The notes beneath the pieces were generated by a model. It was given only the letters and a program-made list of their open reading frames with translations. It was not told the origin of the DNA and did not search any database. A program made the position numbers and the translations under genes. 64,000 nucleotides of DNA from Cryptomeria japonica (lineage: Eukaryota; Streptophyta; Pinopsida; Cupressales; Cupressaceae): contig NC_081408.1 of assembly GCF_030272615.1 (NCBI RefSeq), positions 311,011,118-311,075,117 of the forward strand, in the 5' to 3' direction. Shown here in pieces: positions 22,025-32,952 of the stretch. How positions within the stretch are numbered: position 1 is the first letter of the stretch; every line of letters begins with the position of its first letter.

Positions 22025-24790
22025 TATAAATAATGCTATTCCTATAGGATCTAGAGATGGTAGTTTATACAAATTATGTAATATTCAAAAACAAGCACTA
22101 AACCATGAAGTATCAAACTCTAATGAAATTTGGCATAGAAGGTTAAGACATCTTTGATTTAGTGCCCTACCTTCTAGAGGAAAGATTACCACGGGATTAC
22201 CAAACCTAAAAACTAATCATGTTGGAACTTGTAAAGGATATTCTCTAGGGAATAACTCAAAGAGGTCCTTTCCCTCAAGTGAACACAAATCAAAGGTTGT
22301 ACTAGAACTTGTCCACACTGATTTGTGTGGTCCAATGTCATTACCATCACTAGGGGGTTTCTTGTATTACATGATATTTGTTGATGACTACTCTAGGAAA
22401 ACTTGGATCTATTTCATAAAAATCAAGGAATCAAATGAAGTATTATCAAAATTTAAAGAATTTAAAGCCTTAGTGAAAAATAAAACTGGAAATAAAATAA
22501 AGACTCTAAGATTAGATAATGGGGGTGAATACATCTCTAAAAATTTTAAAGAATTTTGCATTTATGTTGGGATTAAGAGGGAGTGTACTGTACCTTATAA
22601 TCCTCAATAGAATGGAGTCATATAAAGAAAAAACAAAACCATCATCTAAGCTGCTAAAGCCATGATGCATGATCAAAATCTACATATCTCATTTTGGGTT
22701 GAAGCCTCAAATACAATTGTGTATATTCAAAATAGATACCCTTATTCAATCCTAGAGAATATAACACCTGAAGAAGCCTTTACAGGAAATAAACCAAATT
22801 TAAGCCATCTAAGAATCTTTGGTTGCCATGTGTATATTCATGTTCCTAAAGAAAAGAGAATCAAGCTAGAACCCTCTGGAAAGAAAGGTATATTTGTTGG
22901 CTACAATGAAACCACTAAAGGATATAGAGTCTATATTCCAGGGTGAAGATCAATTGAAATCAGTAGAGATGTCAAATTTGAAGAAGATGTTGCTTATAAA
23001 CTCTCCCTAAGTACAAAAGATGATCAAACCACAAAAGCTTATGAAAATCTTACAGTTGAGAATCAGAGGGAGAATATCATAGAAAATTAGGAACTTCAAT
23101 CACCTAATTTCAAGATTGCTGAAAACCCTAACAACAAGAAAAGACCACTATGGGCAAGAAAGATGATTGAAGAAAATAATGTGGAACCTGATGAAATCTT
23201 CAAAGAGAATAAGAAAACAAGAAGTCAATCATGCTATGTTGCACTCATGACTGAACTTACAAAATCTGAACCATCAAATGTTGAAGAAGCCTTAACATGT
23301 CAAGCTTGGAAAGAAGCAATGATTGAGGAATACCAATCTATATTAAAGAGTGATGTCTGGGATATTGTATCTAGACCAAAAGACAAATCAATTGTCTCAT
23401 CAAAGTGGTTATTCAAAATTAGATATGCACCAGATGGTAGTATTGAAAAAAAAAGCCAGATTCATTGCCAGGGGTTTCTCTCAAAAGGCTAGAATCGATT
23501 ACGAAGAGACAGTTGCTCCAGTTGCTTGATATACTTTTGTGAGAACAATCATTGCCATTGTAGCTTCCAAAAAGTGGAAAATACACCAAATGGACGTAAA
23601 GACCACATTTTTAAATGGTATTATTGAAGAAGAAGTAGACATAGAACAACTTGAAGGATTTTCTACATAGGATAGAAACCTCTATGTGTGTAAACTTAAA
23701 AAAGCTCTCTACAACCTTAAGCAAGCTCCCAAGCCATGGTATGGAAGGATAGACAACTATCTCTCCAAACTAGGATATTCCAAAAATGAAGCAGATTCTA
23801 ATATACACTTCAAAATATTGGATGGTATCATGTTAATACTTGTTCTCTATGTTGATGACTTATTGATAACAGGAGAAGATAACCTCATTGCAAAATTCAA
23901 ACAAGATCTTGTGGTTGAATTCGATATGAAAGATCTAGGTCTACTACACTATTTTTTGGGCCTCGAAGTATGGCAAAAAGAGAACTATATTTTCCTAAAT
24001 CAAGGAAAATACACCATTAATATTCTAACTATATTTGGTGATAGATTGTAAACCTCTCTCCATTCTAATGGAAACAAATCTTCATAAGCTCAAAAGTGAA
24101 GTAGCAGACTCATAACCTACAGATCCTACATACTATAGACAAATCATTGGATCTCTTATGTACCTAGTAAATGCTCGCCCTGATATTTGATATGCTACTA
24201 ATGTGTTAAGACATTTCATGTGTGAACCTAATAAGATTCACCTAATAGCAGCTAAGAATATTCTAAGATACTTGCGAGGCACTATTGGACTTGGCCTGAA
24301 GTATAAAAATGTCGAGATACAACTCCAAGAGTATTCTGATTCCGATTGGGCAGGCAATTCCATTGATCGTAAAATTACAACAGGGTGTTGTTTTAGTCTT
24401 GGATCAGCTATGATATCCTGGTTCAGTAGAAAATAGTTAGCAGTTGCTCAGAGTTCCACTGAAACCAAATTTATGGCTACATCCATGGGAGCTCATGAGG
24501 TAGTGTGGTTAAGGAAATTACTAGTTGGACTATTTGGGAAACCATTAGATCCCACTGTGATTTACTGTGATAATCAAAGCTGCATCAAAATTTCTGTAAA
24601 TCCAGTCTTTCATAATCAATCCAAGCATATAGATATCCCATACCACTACATAAGAGACATGGTAGACATAGATGTTATCAAATTGGCCTACATTAGCACT
24701 GAAGAGAAAAGTGCCGACATATTCACCAAACCTCTTGCAAAATTGAAAGTGGAATACGTTAGAGGTAAACTTGGTATGACTAAACTATAG
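22025..24790 (+). pseudogene. Integrase, RT and RNase H of element G
   Basis: Integrase (22110-22950) shows IWHRRLRHL, HTDLCGPM, DDYSRKTW and the catalytic LRLDNGGEY; a stop sits just before NGVI. RT (23260-24050) shows SIVSSKWLFKIRYA. A frameshift at a poly-A run near 23449 follows, then QMDVKTTFLNG, ALYNLKQAPKPWYG and an intact LYVDDLLITGED, then LHYFLGLEVW. RNase H (24200-24790) shows EYSDSDWAGN, SSTETKFMATS and IYCDNQSC, ending in IFTKPLAK. Three frames and about ten stops make it non-functional, but all catalytic boxes of RT and RNase H are still visible. Confidence 0.93.
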
Positions 24791-25368
24791 TGAAAAATTT
24801 ATAATATTAATATTGTTCACATGTGATTTGATATATTCATGAATATCTTGGAAGCAATGTTGCATATATGTGTTGTGTCATGAAAGCTGACGATCTTTCA
24901 TGGAAGTGTAAGATCACTATTGTAAGGTGACAACTTTAACAATAGCTGATCTATTATCAAGATTGACTATATTAAGTTGATGTCCTGAAAGTCTTGATAC
25001 TAAATTCCTATGATGAGTTACTCAGCTGTTATCATTAAATGGTTGTTCTGAATTATGTTGAAAAATATGATAACAACAATATCATGATTGACTACATTAA
25101 TTGTTGTCCCAAAATGTGCCAGATATCATGATACTAAATTTGTTTCACCTATGATAATGACATGCTACAATTGTCACTAGAATCAAGGTAGTAATCTGAT
25201 AAGACTTCAACTAGCTATTGTCCCAGAGTGCTGGATATCAGATAATCTATATCTCTCTGAGATATGAAATGTTTCATTAGTAAATATTTCTGGGTGAATG
25301 ATCATGTCAAATAAATATGTAGAAAGTTGTTCCTTAAAACTCAATTGAGAAATTCAATCCTCTTTTGC
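24791..25368 (+). other. 3' untranslated region of G with serial inverted repeats
   Basis: There is no coding potential. A series of short inverted repeats is spaced along it: TCATGAAAG/CTTTCATG (about 24876-24903), CTATTGT/ACAATAG (24926-24956), TATCAAGA/TCTTGATA (24955-25001), AATATCATGA/TATCATGATA (25079-25135) and ATCTGATA/TATCAGAT (25195-25248). A loop motif like TTGTCCCAAARTG recurs between arms. Confidence 0.7.
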
Positions 25369-25378
25369 TAAGAGGGAG
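25369..25378 (+). other. Polypurine tract of element G
   Basis: TAAGAGGGAG sits immediately before the 3' LTR start and is the expected plus-strand primer. Confidence 0.85.
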
Positions 25379-25846
25379 TGTTGAGTGTATAACTTCCATT
25401 GGATTGAATACATCAATATATATATATATATAAACATAAATATAGATATGTGTATATTTGTTTATAATATTATTAAATCAACATGGAATAAACAATTCTG
25501 ATAACTATCGGTTGCATTAGTTAAGACATTGTTGTTAACTAATGCGATGGAGGGGAGACAAAGAGTCATGTCCCCGTAGGGTGATGACTCTACATGGCAT
25601 AAAGCCACATAGAAGTCATGCCCCTACATGGGCATGAATCTTCATCCCCATATAGATATAGCATCGACACCTTCAGCAATGCGATCAATAACAGTGGAAA
25701 TCGCAAGTCTGAGAAAATCATGGACATTACAATAAAATAATATTGCAGATTTATATTTAGATATAAATCAAATCTCACTTAAAGTCCATCCTTATTAGAT
25801 ACAATAAGACTATTATCTTCTCTATTTCTGATTAGATTCCTTAACA
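25379..25846 (+). repeat. 3' LTR of element G
   Basis: This 468-base copy is about 92% identical to 20328-20796 and is followed by the target copy CAAGG. Confidence 0.96.
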
Positions 25847-25851
25847 CAAGG

Positions 25852-26370
25852 CACAACAAATCTTGGTTTATGGTATCCTAAAGATGAAAATTTTGATTTA
25901 TGTGCATACACCGATGCTAACTGGGTAGGAGATGTAGATGACAAAAAGAGCACCACCGACGGGGCATTCTTTCTTGGTAGCAGATTGATTTCATGGTTGA
26001 GAAAGAAACAAAGTTGTACATAATTATCAATAGCAGAATCAAAATATGTTGCAGCAACAACTAACTTACTCAAGTATTATGGATTAACCAAATGTTGAAA
26101 GACATAACGGTAAAATGCAAATAACCTATAATCATTTATTGTGACAATTCAATAGCAATTGATATATCTAAGAATCTGGTATTTCACTCTAAAACTAAAC
26201 ATGTTTCTATCAAATATAATTTTTTGAAAGAGAATGTTGAAGCAAAAGAAGTGAGATTGGTTTATGTGAATACTAAAGAGTAGATTGCAGATATCTTTAC
26301 TAAGCCTTTGCCTAAGGAAACTTTTGAATATCTCAGAGAGCATCTTGGGGTTATACCCTCACTAGTAGAG
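25852..26370 (+). pseudogene. RNase H of element F (3' part of pol)
   Basis: It continues the pol of F after element G. GLWYPKDENFDLCAYTDANW carries the first RNase H Asp, followed by KKSTTDGAFFLGSRLISWL and SIAESKYVAA with the catalytic Glu. Shifted frames after 26040 still show the end of the domain up to a TKPLPKETF-like motif at about 26300. The join across 20327/25852 is continuous with the copia order (KKIFRYLQG, then the GTTNLGLWY region). Confidence 0.9.
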
Positions 26371-26754
26371 AGTTAGACATTTGATGCTTGGCATCAAACT
26401 GAAAGAATTTACAGAGAAACCTTTTTTCGGCTTTGATGGAGGAGAGCTACTTCTCAAGGGGAGAAGTTGGTTATAACAGTTGGTATTTGTAATTGGTTCT
26501 ATGAACTGGTTGAATCTGGTATTTGTATTGCTTTAGCATTTGATGTCAAAGGGGGAGAGATATCTATGGAAAAACATTATCCTTTGGGGAGAGATTATTC
26601 ATTGGGGGAGAGATTTTTACTTTGTCCATTTGTATTTTGATTTCTGGTATTGATCTATTTGGGAGATTGATTGGTTTTTGATTTTTATCTTTTCTGCTTT
26701 GGCACTTAGATGGTTTTTCCATCTTGTTTTGCCATCAATGCCAAAGGGGGAGAT
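26371..26754 (+). other. 3' spacer and polypurine ladder of element F
   Basis: After pol there is no further gene. Purine tracts with a GGGGAGA core occur at 26455-26466, 26548-26560, 26583-26594 and 26601-26613. The final tract is AAAGGGGGAGA (26743-26753), next to the LTR. Multiple tracts before the 3' LTR are known for Sireviruses. Confidence 0.85.
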
Positions 26755-27846
26755 TGTTGATATTATGGATATGTTCCATTGGTTTTGTAATTTATGTCAA
26801 CACTTATCTACACTTATCCTTTTGGAAATCTTTTGTTATGTTGAAATTACACATTATGTTCACTGACAAGTTAGTGACTTATGCACAGTCACTGGTATTT
26901 GGTTCACGGACAGGTTATATTGTTCACTAACACTAAGGATGACTTGTTATCATCTGGAGATCACTTGGTTATGTTGAAGACATGGTTTGGACACTTGGTT
27001 TTGGTATTTTGGTTATTGGTCTAATCGGGTTGACATATTTGTTGTTACCGACAAATTGATCTAGGTTATGGACCGACATGCATTATCTATTCCAGATCAG
27101 CATGACATGTTATGGAGATGATTTAATCAATTGGTATTGTTGTAATTATATTGAGCCGACATGATGCATCGCATCTTGACTCATTTGTAAATGATTTAAT
27201 TGTAGTATTCTTAGTGAGCCGACCTTCACATTTGGTCTTAGGTTTTGGTATATATGTAAGATCTCAATTGTGAGATGTAAGGATATGGTATGTAAGGTTA
27301 TGGTATTGTAACATGGTATGTGTGAATATTGAAGATCATATGAGCATGCCATAAAGAAGGTTTGAGGAAGGTTTGAAGGTGATTATCAGAGCTTAACCAA
27401 TACTGAATCCAACATTGGAGATGCTACTTTGAGTAGTACATTATCATTGGATTTAATCATCCAATTGTACTCAGTGTGACTCTCATCTTCTGATTGAGCA
27501 GTGAGCTCTAGGCAGTTGGCCTTTCTGCATGTGCAGACCCCATTTCTACACACATAATATCTGCAGTAGTATCATCTGATTGTGGGTAAGGTTTCCCACC
27601 ATGGTTTTCCCCCTTACAGGGTTTCCACATACAAATTTTTGTGTTATGTGTTGTGGATGTTGTTTCTCTTTCCGTTTCATGCATTAAGTTTCACCGGTAT
27701 TAATATTAACTGTTAATCTGTTAATCGGAATTAAGTTCAAATAGTTTACCAGTATTAAGTATCAAGTTTGATTAAGTTATATATGGGTTGAAATTAATAG
27801 ATAGCTGATTCACCCCCCCCCTCTCAGTTGCCTCTGGGTCCTAACA
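26755..27846 (+). repeat. 3' LTR of element F
   Basis: This 1092-base copy of 15746-16818 starts TGTTGATATT and ends CCTAACA. Its hairpin TCTGCA-TG-TGCAGA is at 27534-27547 and the TATATAT box at 27249-27255. Confidence 0.95.
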
Positions 27847-27851
27847 TGATG

Positions 27852-28091
27852 CTCCTTTGATAATCTCCGATGGATCTTTAGGTTATCGACGAGTTATGTA
27901 TATCCACTGGTTGTCTCCATGTATATATCGGTCGTCACCATGTACCGATTAGATATAAACCTCTAGTTTACCATTTACAATATAAACAACTTTGAAGTAA
28001 CACTGGTAGAGAATATGAACATATGTGTGTGAATGTGTTTCATCAATAACAACATATGATAAAGTTATTCATTAAAATCATCATCAAGCCA
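27852..28091 (-). repeat. 5' LTR of element D, displaced outer part
   Basis: It is homologous to 9395-9645 of the 3' LTR of D and completes the copy interrupted at 15745. The outer end has lost about three bases (ccgaca reads cca). Confidence 0.88.
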
Positions 28092-29898
28092 ATAGACACA
28101 CCCCTAGCTTTCAAGAGGGTTATAAGGAAGAAAACAAAGGAAACAAAGGTAGAGGCTAAAAAGCAACTGGTCAGTGGAGTTACATTCAAGTTACCAACAT
28201 AGAGGTAAGCACCAAAAGCAACACCTTCAGCTCCATCTGGTACTACAAAAAGGAGAAGAAGAATGGCATTGATATGGCTATTCAAACTGGTAATGTTCCA
28301 CCAAAAACTTGTGCAGAGTTATTAGATGAAATAGCTAAGGATGACATGTTAAAGAATGTATAGCTTTACTATGATCATTTAGAGAGTGATGAACAAAGAG
28401 AGGTAGAGGAAGAAGTATTGTTATATTTGCATATTTATAAGAAAGCCTTGATAGGAATTGAAGGTCAAATATCGACAGAATTGTATGATTTGTTAGATGT
28501 TAGGAGAGTGTCAGCAATACAAGAAGACAAACACATAAAAATTCAAGAGTTGTTATATTTTTGTGTTTCTATTACTCCAAAAGAAATGGATAGGACACTT
28601 GAGGTGGCAGATAGAAAAGTCTTTAACAAAAAACATAGAATAACCAGCCTAATGCTAAGAAGGGTAAATGAGATAATCAAGGAAACCCAAAAGGCATGGG
28701 TTAAGTTCTTTGAAGAGAACTGAGGTTTCTTTACTTCACTAGAATCAAAGATAGATACTACAGACATCCCAGTTGAAGGAAAAGGAAATGGTATTATGGG
28801 TACTTCACCCTCAATTTTAGAAAACATTAAGATAGTGAAATTAAGCCCCCACTAGATAGAAATGTTGAGATACCGGCAAATACAAAGAGTGAAAAGGCTT
28901 ATATTGTACAAGATACTAATGTACATGTTGAGGTTATAGTTCCTACAAAGGAACTAGCAGTTACAGAGATTGCACCAAGTGGAGAAGCCACCCATGCAAG
29001 TGAGGAAGCTATTAAGGATAAATCATTAGAGGAGAAGAAAAAGGAATCTGACAAGGAATCAGTAGTAGGTCCATCATTGTTGTCGATTGACACCTCGCTG
29101 GTTGTAAAGAAAAACATAACCGAGATGAGTCCCACTGAACTCATGATGATGGCTGCATAGAAATTGATGAAGGAGGGATCTATGGACAGAGGGATTATTG
29201 ATCAGTCAATCACTGTTTTACACATACTAGTCCTAGTGTCAAAGATTGATAGGGAAGCGAGCCCATCTGGGGAGCTAAAGATAATTATTGAGCACATTTC
29301 AAAGGATTTCCAATCCTTGCAGCAGATTTCAAACCGACAAGCATTGGAGAGGTTCACACAAGCTAAAAGAGTTGCATTTGATCAGGTGATTGAATTTGAG
29401 AAGAAGAATATTGATGAAAAGATGAAACTAATAGATAATTATTTAATGAAGTGTACAAATATTTACAGAGTATGTTATAACACATATATAATTATAGTTA
29501 ATGTGGATAAGAAGATTAAGGAATTTCAGGAGAAAATTACAAGTATAGCTAAATCTTTTGATTTGATTTCATTGACTAAATCCATTGATGGTCAAATTTT
29601 GGGTTTTGAAGACCAAATTTTTGTTCTTGAGAAATAAAAAGACAAAATCATAAGAAGAGCCAGAAGTTTGAGAGGCTTGGTGAGTCCCCGGTTGGATTCA
29701 CTCGGTGTACATAAGAAGAAGTGTATGGATATGGTTGGAAAGCCCACACTGACAGAGTTAAGTGAGAAAGAATCATTTGCTCATATACTAAATGGACTTG
29801 TATCTATTTCCGACACTTTAAAATATAGTTGGTATACTTATCTTGAACTATTGGAGAAGGCATATCTAGAAATTTTCAAATTTGTTAAGCTCCGGTAA
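28092..29898 (+). pseudogene. ORF2 of A, C-terminal part
   Basis: This is the continuation of the ORF2 that breaks off at 8549. Matching C, it reads a basic stretch, then LLDEIAKDDMLKN, LYLHIYKKALIGI, ELYDLLDVRRVSA and LMLRRVNEIIKETQKAW (28418-28723). An acidic low-complexity region and a long helical block (29161-29640) follow, with SISDTLKYSWYTYLELLEK near the end. It terminates at 29898. Stops and frameshifts are frequent between 28720 and 29160. The predicted character is a coiled-coil C-terminus; no catalytic motif is visible. Confidence 0.75.
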
Positions 29899-30160
29899 GA
29901 TATTTTTGGGATATTCATTATACAGGTTTTGGATCTTTGACATTAGTTTTGGAAATTTTGATGGCATTGATTTCAAAGGAGGAGTGATATAGATGTGAAA
30001 AAGAAAAAAGGGATTTGTATACATTTGGGGGAGACATGAAGTATGGATTATTTTGCATTGATGAATATTCAGCTTAGGGGGAGTAGGTAGGATGAAACCG
30101 ACAGATGAAACCATGACCATTTTTCACATGAGTGTTGCCATCAATGCCAAAGGGGGAAAT
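29899..30160 (+). other. 3' spacer and polypurine ladder of element A
   Basis: Purine tracts AAAGGAGGAG (29973-29984), TTTGGGGGAGA (30024-30036) and TTAGGGGGAG (30073-30085) precede the final AAAGGGGGAAAT (30149-30160) at the LTR. The pattern copies that of the autonomous element F. Confidence 0.8.
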
Positions 30161-30927
30161 TGTTGTCAATTGACACTCAATTGGTTGGTTTCACTATGTT
30201 GTCATTGATGGAAACATGGTATCTTGTTTCGGCTTCATGTTTTGGTTCACTTGTGTATCAGCAAGCACTTCACAGACACTACACTGGCACCAGAACCGAC
30301 AAGATAGAAGGATTTCTTTGGTTACCAACAATGCAGGCCGACATGGTTTAGAATATGGTTATCGGTATTGGAGGCTGACATCTCTTGGATCCGGGATCAA
30401 CAATTGTTTTTGATATTCATCTATTTATGTTATCTAACTGACATGAAATTTGATATTGTAATTATCTTTGTAAGCCGACATAAGGCATGATAAGTTGTAT
30501 AGGGTATATAGGTCAGTTGGATTAGATAATATTGATATAGTGTTGTGATATGATATAATGTGAATATATATTAGGAAGGAGATGCAAAATAGTCAATGAG
30601 GCTCCTTTTGTGATTGAGCAGTGTGCTCTAGTCTGTAAGCCTTCCTGCAAGTGCAGGCCCCTATATTTTGTAATATCTTTTCATATGGCTAGTGGATTGA
30701 TATTGTGGGTCACAAACCCCACCGTGGTTTTTCCTCTTGGAGGTTTTCCATGTATAATTTTGTGTGTTATGGTTCTCATTTTTGTGATTGTCTTATTGGT
30801 TTCTTTAGTTCTTTCAATTCTGTATGTACTGGTATACTGATTGGTGTATGCATGTTTTAATAAGGCTAAAATCTATCATTCCAGTATAACACTGATTCAC
30901 CCCCCCTCTCAGTGTTATTGGATTCCA
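30161..30927 (+). repeat. 3' LTR of element A
   Basis: It begins TGTTGTCAATTG and ends GGATTCCA (767 bases). It has an internal deletion of about 190 bases, near 30588, relative to the 5' LTR. It carries hairpin CCTGCA-AG-TGCAGG (30644-30657) and the C-rich tail at about 30893-30912. Confidence 0.9.
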
Positions 30928-31271
30928 TCAAAACAAACCTTTAGAGAAATGAAAATGAATTCAAATAACGATTTGTAGGGGTTATATAGTTTTTTTCTTA
31001 AAGGAGAAATCAAGGATAACAATACCTATGGTGGAGCATGTGATTGTTCCTTCCATTGTGAAGGACAATGTTGAGGTGGATACCATAGTCCATTAGCTCG
31101 CTAACTCAGACCCTCATATAGTATGTCAAGCCTCTGGTACATGTTGATGTGAGTGAATATTATAGGCCTTGAGTTACAGCTCACTATTGTTAGTCATGCG
31201 AGGCTCTTTGCACTTATAACCTAGATAGTAGTCAGCATGTACCTAAACAACAACCATCTACTATAGATAAT
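30928..31271. other. Flank of element A, possible degenerate exon sequence
   Basis: There is no repeat boundary. A Val/Ile-rich stretch (about 31010-31080) reads PMVEHVIVPSIVKDNVEV and may belong to the gene fragment that follows, but stops intervene. Confidence 0.3.
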
Positions 31272-32145
31272 ATGGTCATGACAAAATCTCTATTGAATAA
31301 GATATTTGGCATTGATACCCAGGTAAATTTTTGCAAGTTCATTTAATTTTATTTATTAAATTTAATTTTGAATTGTCATAATAACTAAATTAGTACGATG
31401 ACTATGAAAAATGTAGGGGTAGAGTGTTTATACTACCCATGACATTACCCCAACCACATTTTACGCGACACTATCGAGTGATCAATTATATATCCAATAA
31501 ATAATTTAACTATTACATATGAATAGTCAACATTATATGATTGGTTTTCTCATAAGTCACTTTGGATGTTAAATTGTTTGGTGTTCAACCTTTGACGTTG
31601 ACATCTCATAGTGAAGTTCATCGAGGCACTTACACTGAGTTGACCTTTACTCATTAATAGTGTTATAAAACAAGTTTAGTAGTTCTAATAATTGAATAAT
31701 AGTTGTTTCATTTTCAGTCATTGACATCGGATACTCCTCCCGATGTTTGCACTACATTGGTTCATGGTGTTGTTGTACCAATAGAAAGTTTGGAAGATTT
31801 GATAGAGGTATGAGATAGATTAGTACATTTCACGTGTTCTTTTAATGGTCTATTATTGAAATTTTTAATGATGCATATGTAGTTTAATTTTTATCATAAT
31901 TTTTGTTCCAGGGTCTTGTCACTCCTAAGCATGGACGTGCCCCCATTGTAGATGAAAAACATGATTTTATGTTTGTAGTAAGTAATTGCTCTATTATCTC
32001 TCTCTTCAATTAATTTTTTATATATATTATACATTAATGTTTATACTTTTGATTGTATCAGTTGGAGCTCCAAATAAGTCTAGAAAGGAGGTCAAGTGAG
32101 CGCATTTGGAAGATACCAGCATTGCATACATATGCATACCCTTGA
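31272..32145 (+). pseudogene. Spliced gene fragment, four putative exons
   Basis: Four short blocks can be joined in phase 0 at GT/AG sites. Exon a ends at 31322 (LLNKIFGIDTQ, then gtaaat). Exon b is 31718-31807 (after ttttcag, before gtatga). Exon c is 31912-31977 (after gttccag, before gtaagt). Exon d is 32062-32145 (after gtatcag) and ends in a TGA. The joined frame has no stop, but its start is uncertain: upstream sequence in that frame is broken. I do not recognise the protein. It may be a captured or degraded host gene, or part of a DNA transposon. The splice sites are directly visible; expression is not shown. Confidence 0.45.
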
Positions 32146-32520
32146 CAGTTGAAGGCAACTCATCATCTATTTCCTCGTGCTAGTGGAAAATTAGTAGACT
32201 AGAGGCCTTTGTTGTATGCCTAAATGACATTTTTGAGCATATGTTTTGTATTATGTATTTGTGACATTTTATGTCCATATGGCTTTTGGCAACCTCATAT
32301 CACTATATTGGATATTTATATTATATACTCTTATCGACATGAAACATCGTATGCCTTTATGACTTTTTTGGTTAATGCAAATCATATTACAACTATTATT
32401 GATAATCAAATATATACATTTGATGATTGGAATTGACATTTTGTAATTGTATCGACATTTTTCTATGTGAGATAATATATCCTATTAGTTTTGTTTACAA
32501 TTCTTATTACATTTTTAATT
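32146..32520. other. Non-coding interval
   Basis: AT-rich sequence with only short unrelated open frames. I see no repeat boundary, domain or regulatory site. Confidence 0.5.
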
Positions 32521-32952
32521 GAAATCAATTTTTGTTCTACAATTCAACTTCATAAGTTGGTAACTAGTAAATATATGTATTTTCATGCCTAGAATTTCTA
32601 TTTTTTCATAGTCCATGGAGACAAACAGTAGTAACATTATCCTATTTACATTTTTAGTCTCTTCACTTTATTTAGATTTAGTTTATTAGTGTTAGACTAA
32701 GTTAGAAAGTCTTATTTTGCACTAGTCTAAGAAATCAATTTTTGTTCTACAATTCAACTTCATAAGGTGGTAAATAGTAAATATTTGTATGTTCATGCCT
32801 ATAATTTCAATTTTGTCATAGTCCATGGAGACAAAAAGTAGTAACATTATCCTAGTTACATATTTAGTTTCAACAAATAGTCTCTTCACTTTAGTTAGAG
32901 TTAGTTTATTAGTATTAGACTAAGTTGGAAAGTCTTATTTTGCACTAGTCTA
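32521..32952 (+). repeat. Tandem duplication, two units of about 210 bp
   Basis: Both units start gaaatcaatttttgttctac (32521 and 32731) and end ttgcactagtcta. The second carries a short insertion around tttcaacaaatag. The unit has no coding potential. Confidence 0.9.

Larger units (their letters stand above)
20328..25846 (+). mobile_element. Element G: Ty1/copia, complete with both LTRs
   Basis: G is 5519 bases, inserted in the pol of F, with perfect target duplications CAAGG (20323-20327 and 25847-25851). It has 469- and 468-base LTRs, an adjacent primer-binding site, gag-pol and a polypurine tract. By my count the LTRs differ at about 38 positions (about 92% identity), so it is not very recent. 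It belongs to a different copia lineage from F and I: short LTRs, and DNGGEY integrase and LYVDDLLITG RT motifs. Confidence 0.96.
15746..27846 (+). mobile_element. Element F: Ty1/copia with gag-pol, split by G
   Basis: F starts TGTTGGTAGT and ends CCTAACA, with target copies CGATG (15741-15745) and TGATG (27847-27851). The intact site can be checked in the other LTR of D, which reads tttgatgctcc. The domain order gag, protease, integrase, RT, RNase H is that of Ty1/copia. The primer-binding site, polypurine ladder and LTR motifs resemble the Sirevirus/Maximus group by eye. Pol is dead: many stops, a deletion across the RT active site and insertion of element G. Confidence 0.93.
8550..28091 (-). 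mobile_element. Element D: pol-less LTR element, minus strand
   Basis: On the minus strand D runs from its 5' LTR (28091-27852 joined to 15745-14871) through primer-binding site, ORF1 and ORF2 to the polypurine tract and 3' LTR (9645-8550). It is inserted in ORF2 of A, with target copies attga and ataga. Its 5' LTR is split by copia element F. The internal part (14870-9646) is 5.2 kb and encodes only ORF1 and ORF2. Its LTR resembles that of copia element I rather than those of A, C and E. Confidence 0.88.
4069..30927 (+). mobile_element. Element A: pol-less copia-type LTR element, split by D
   Basis: Element A runs from a 5'-truncated LTR through primer-binding site, ORF1 and the first part of ORF2 to 8549. 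It resumes at about 28092 with the rest of ORF2, a polypurine ladder and the 3' LTR (30161-30927). Two facts join the halves: both LTRs are clearly homologous, and the ORF2 reading resumes at the position expected from the complete ORF2 of element C. The gap is element D, flanked by attga (8545-8549) and ataga (28092-28096), a 4/5 target duplication. No protease, integrase, RT or RNase H belongs to A itself. Confidence 0.85.

Noticed and set aside
28092-30927. A separate third pol-less element starting at 28092
   Set aside because: It has no 5' LTR or primer-binding site, and its ORF2 reading continues exactly from the break at 8549. It is the 3' half of element A.
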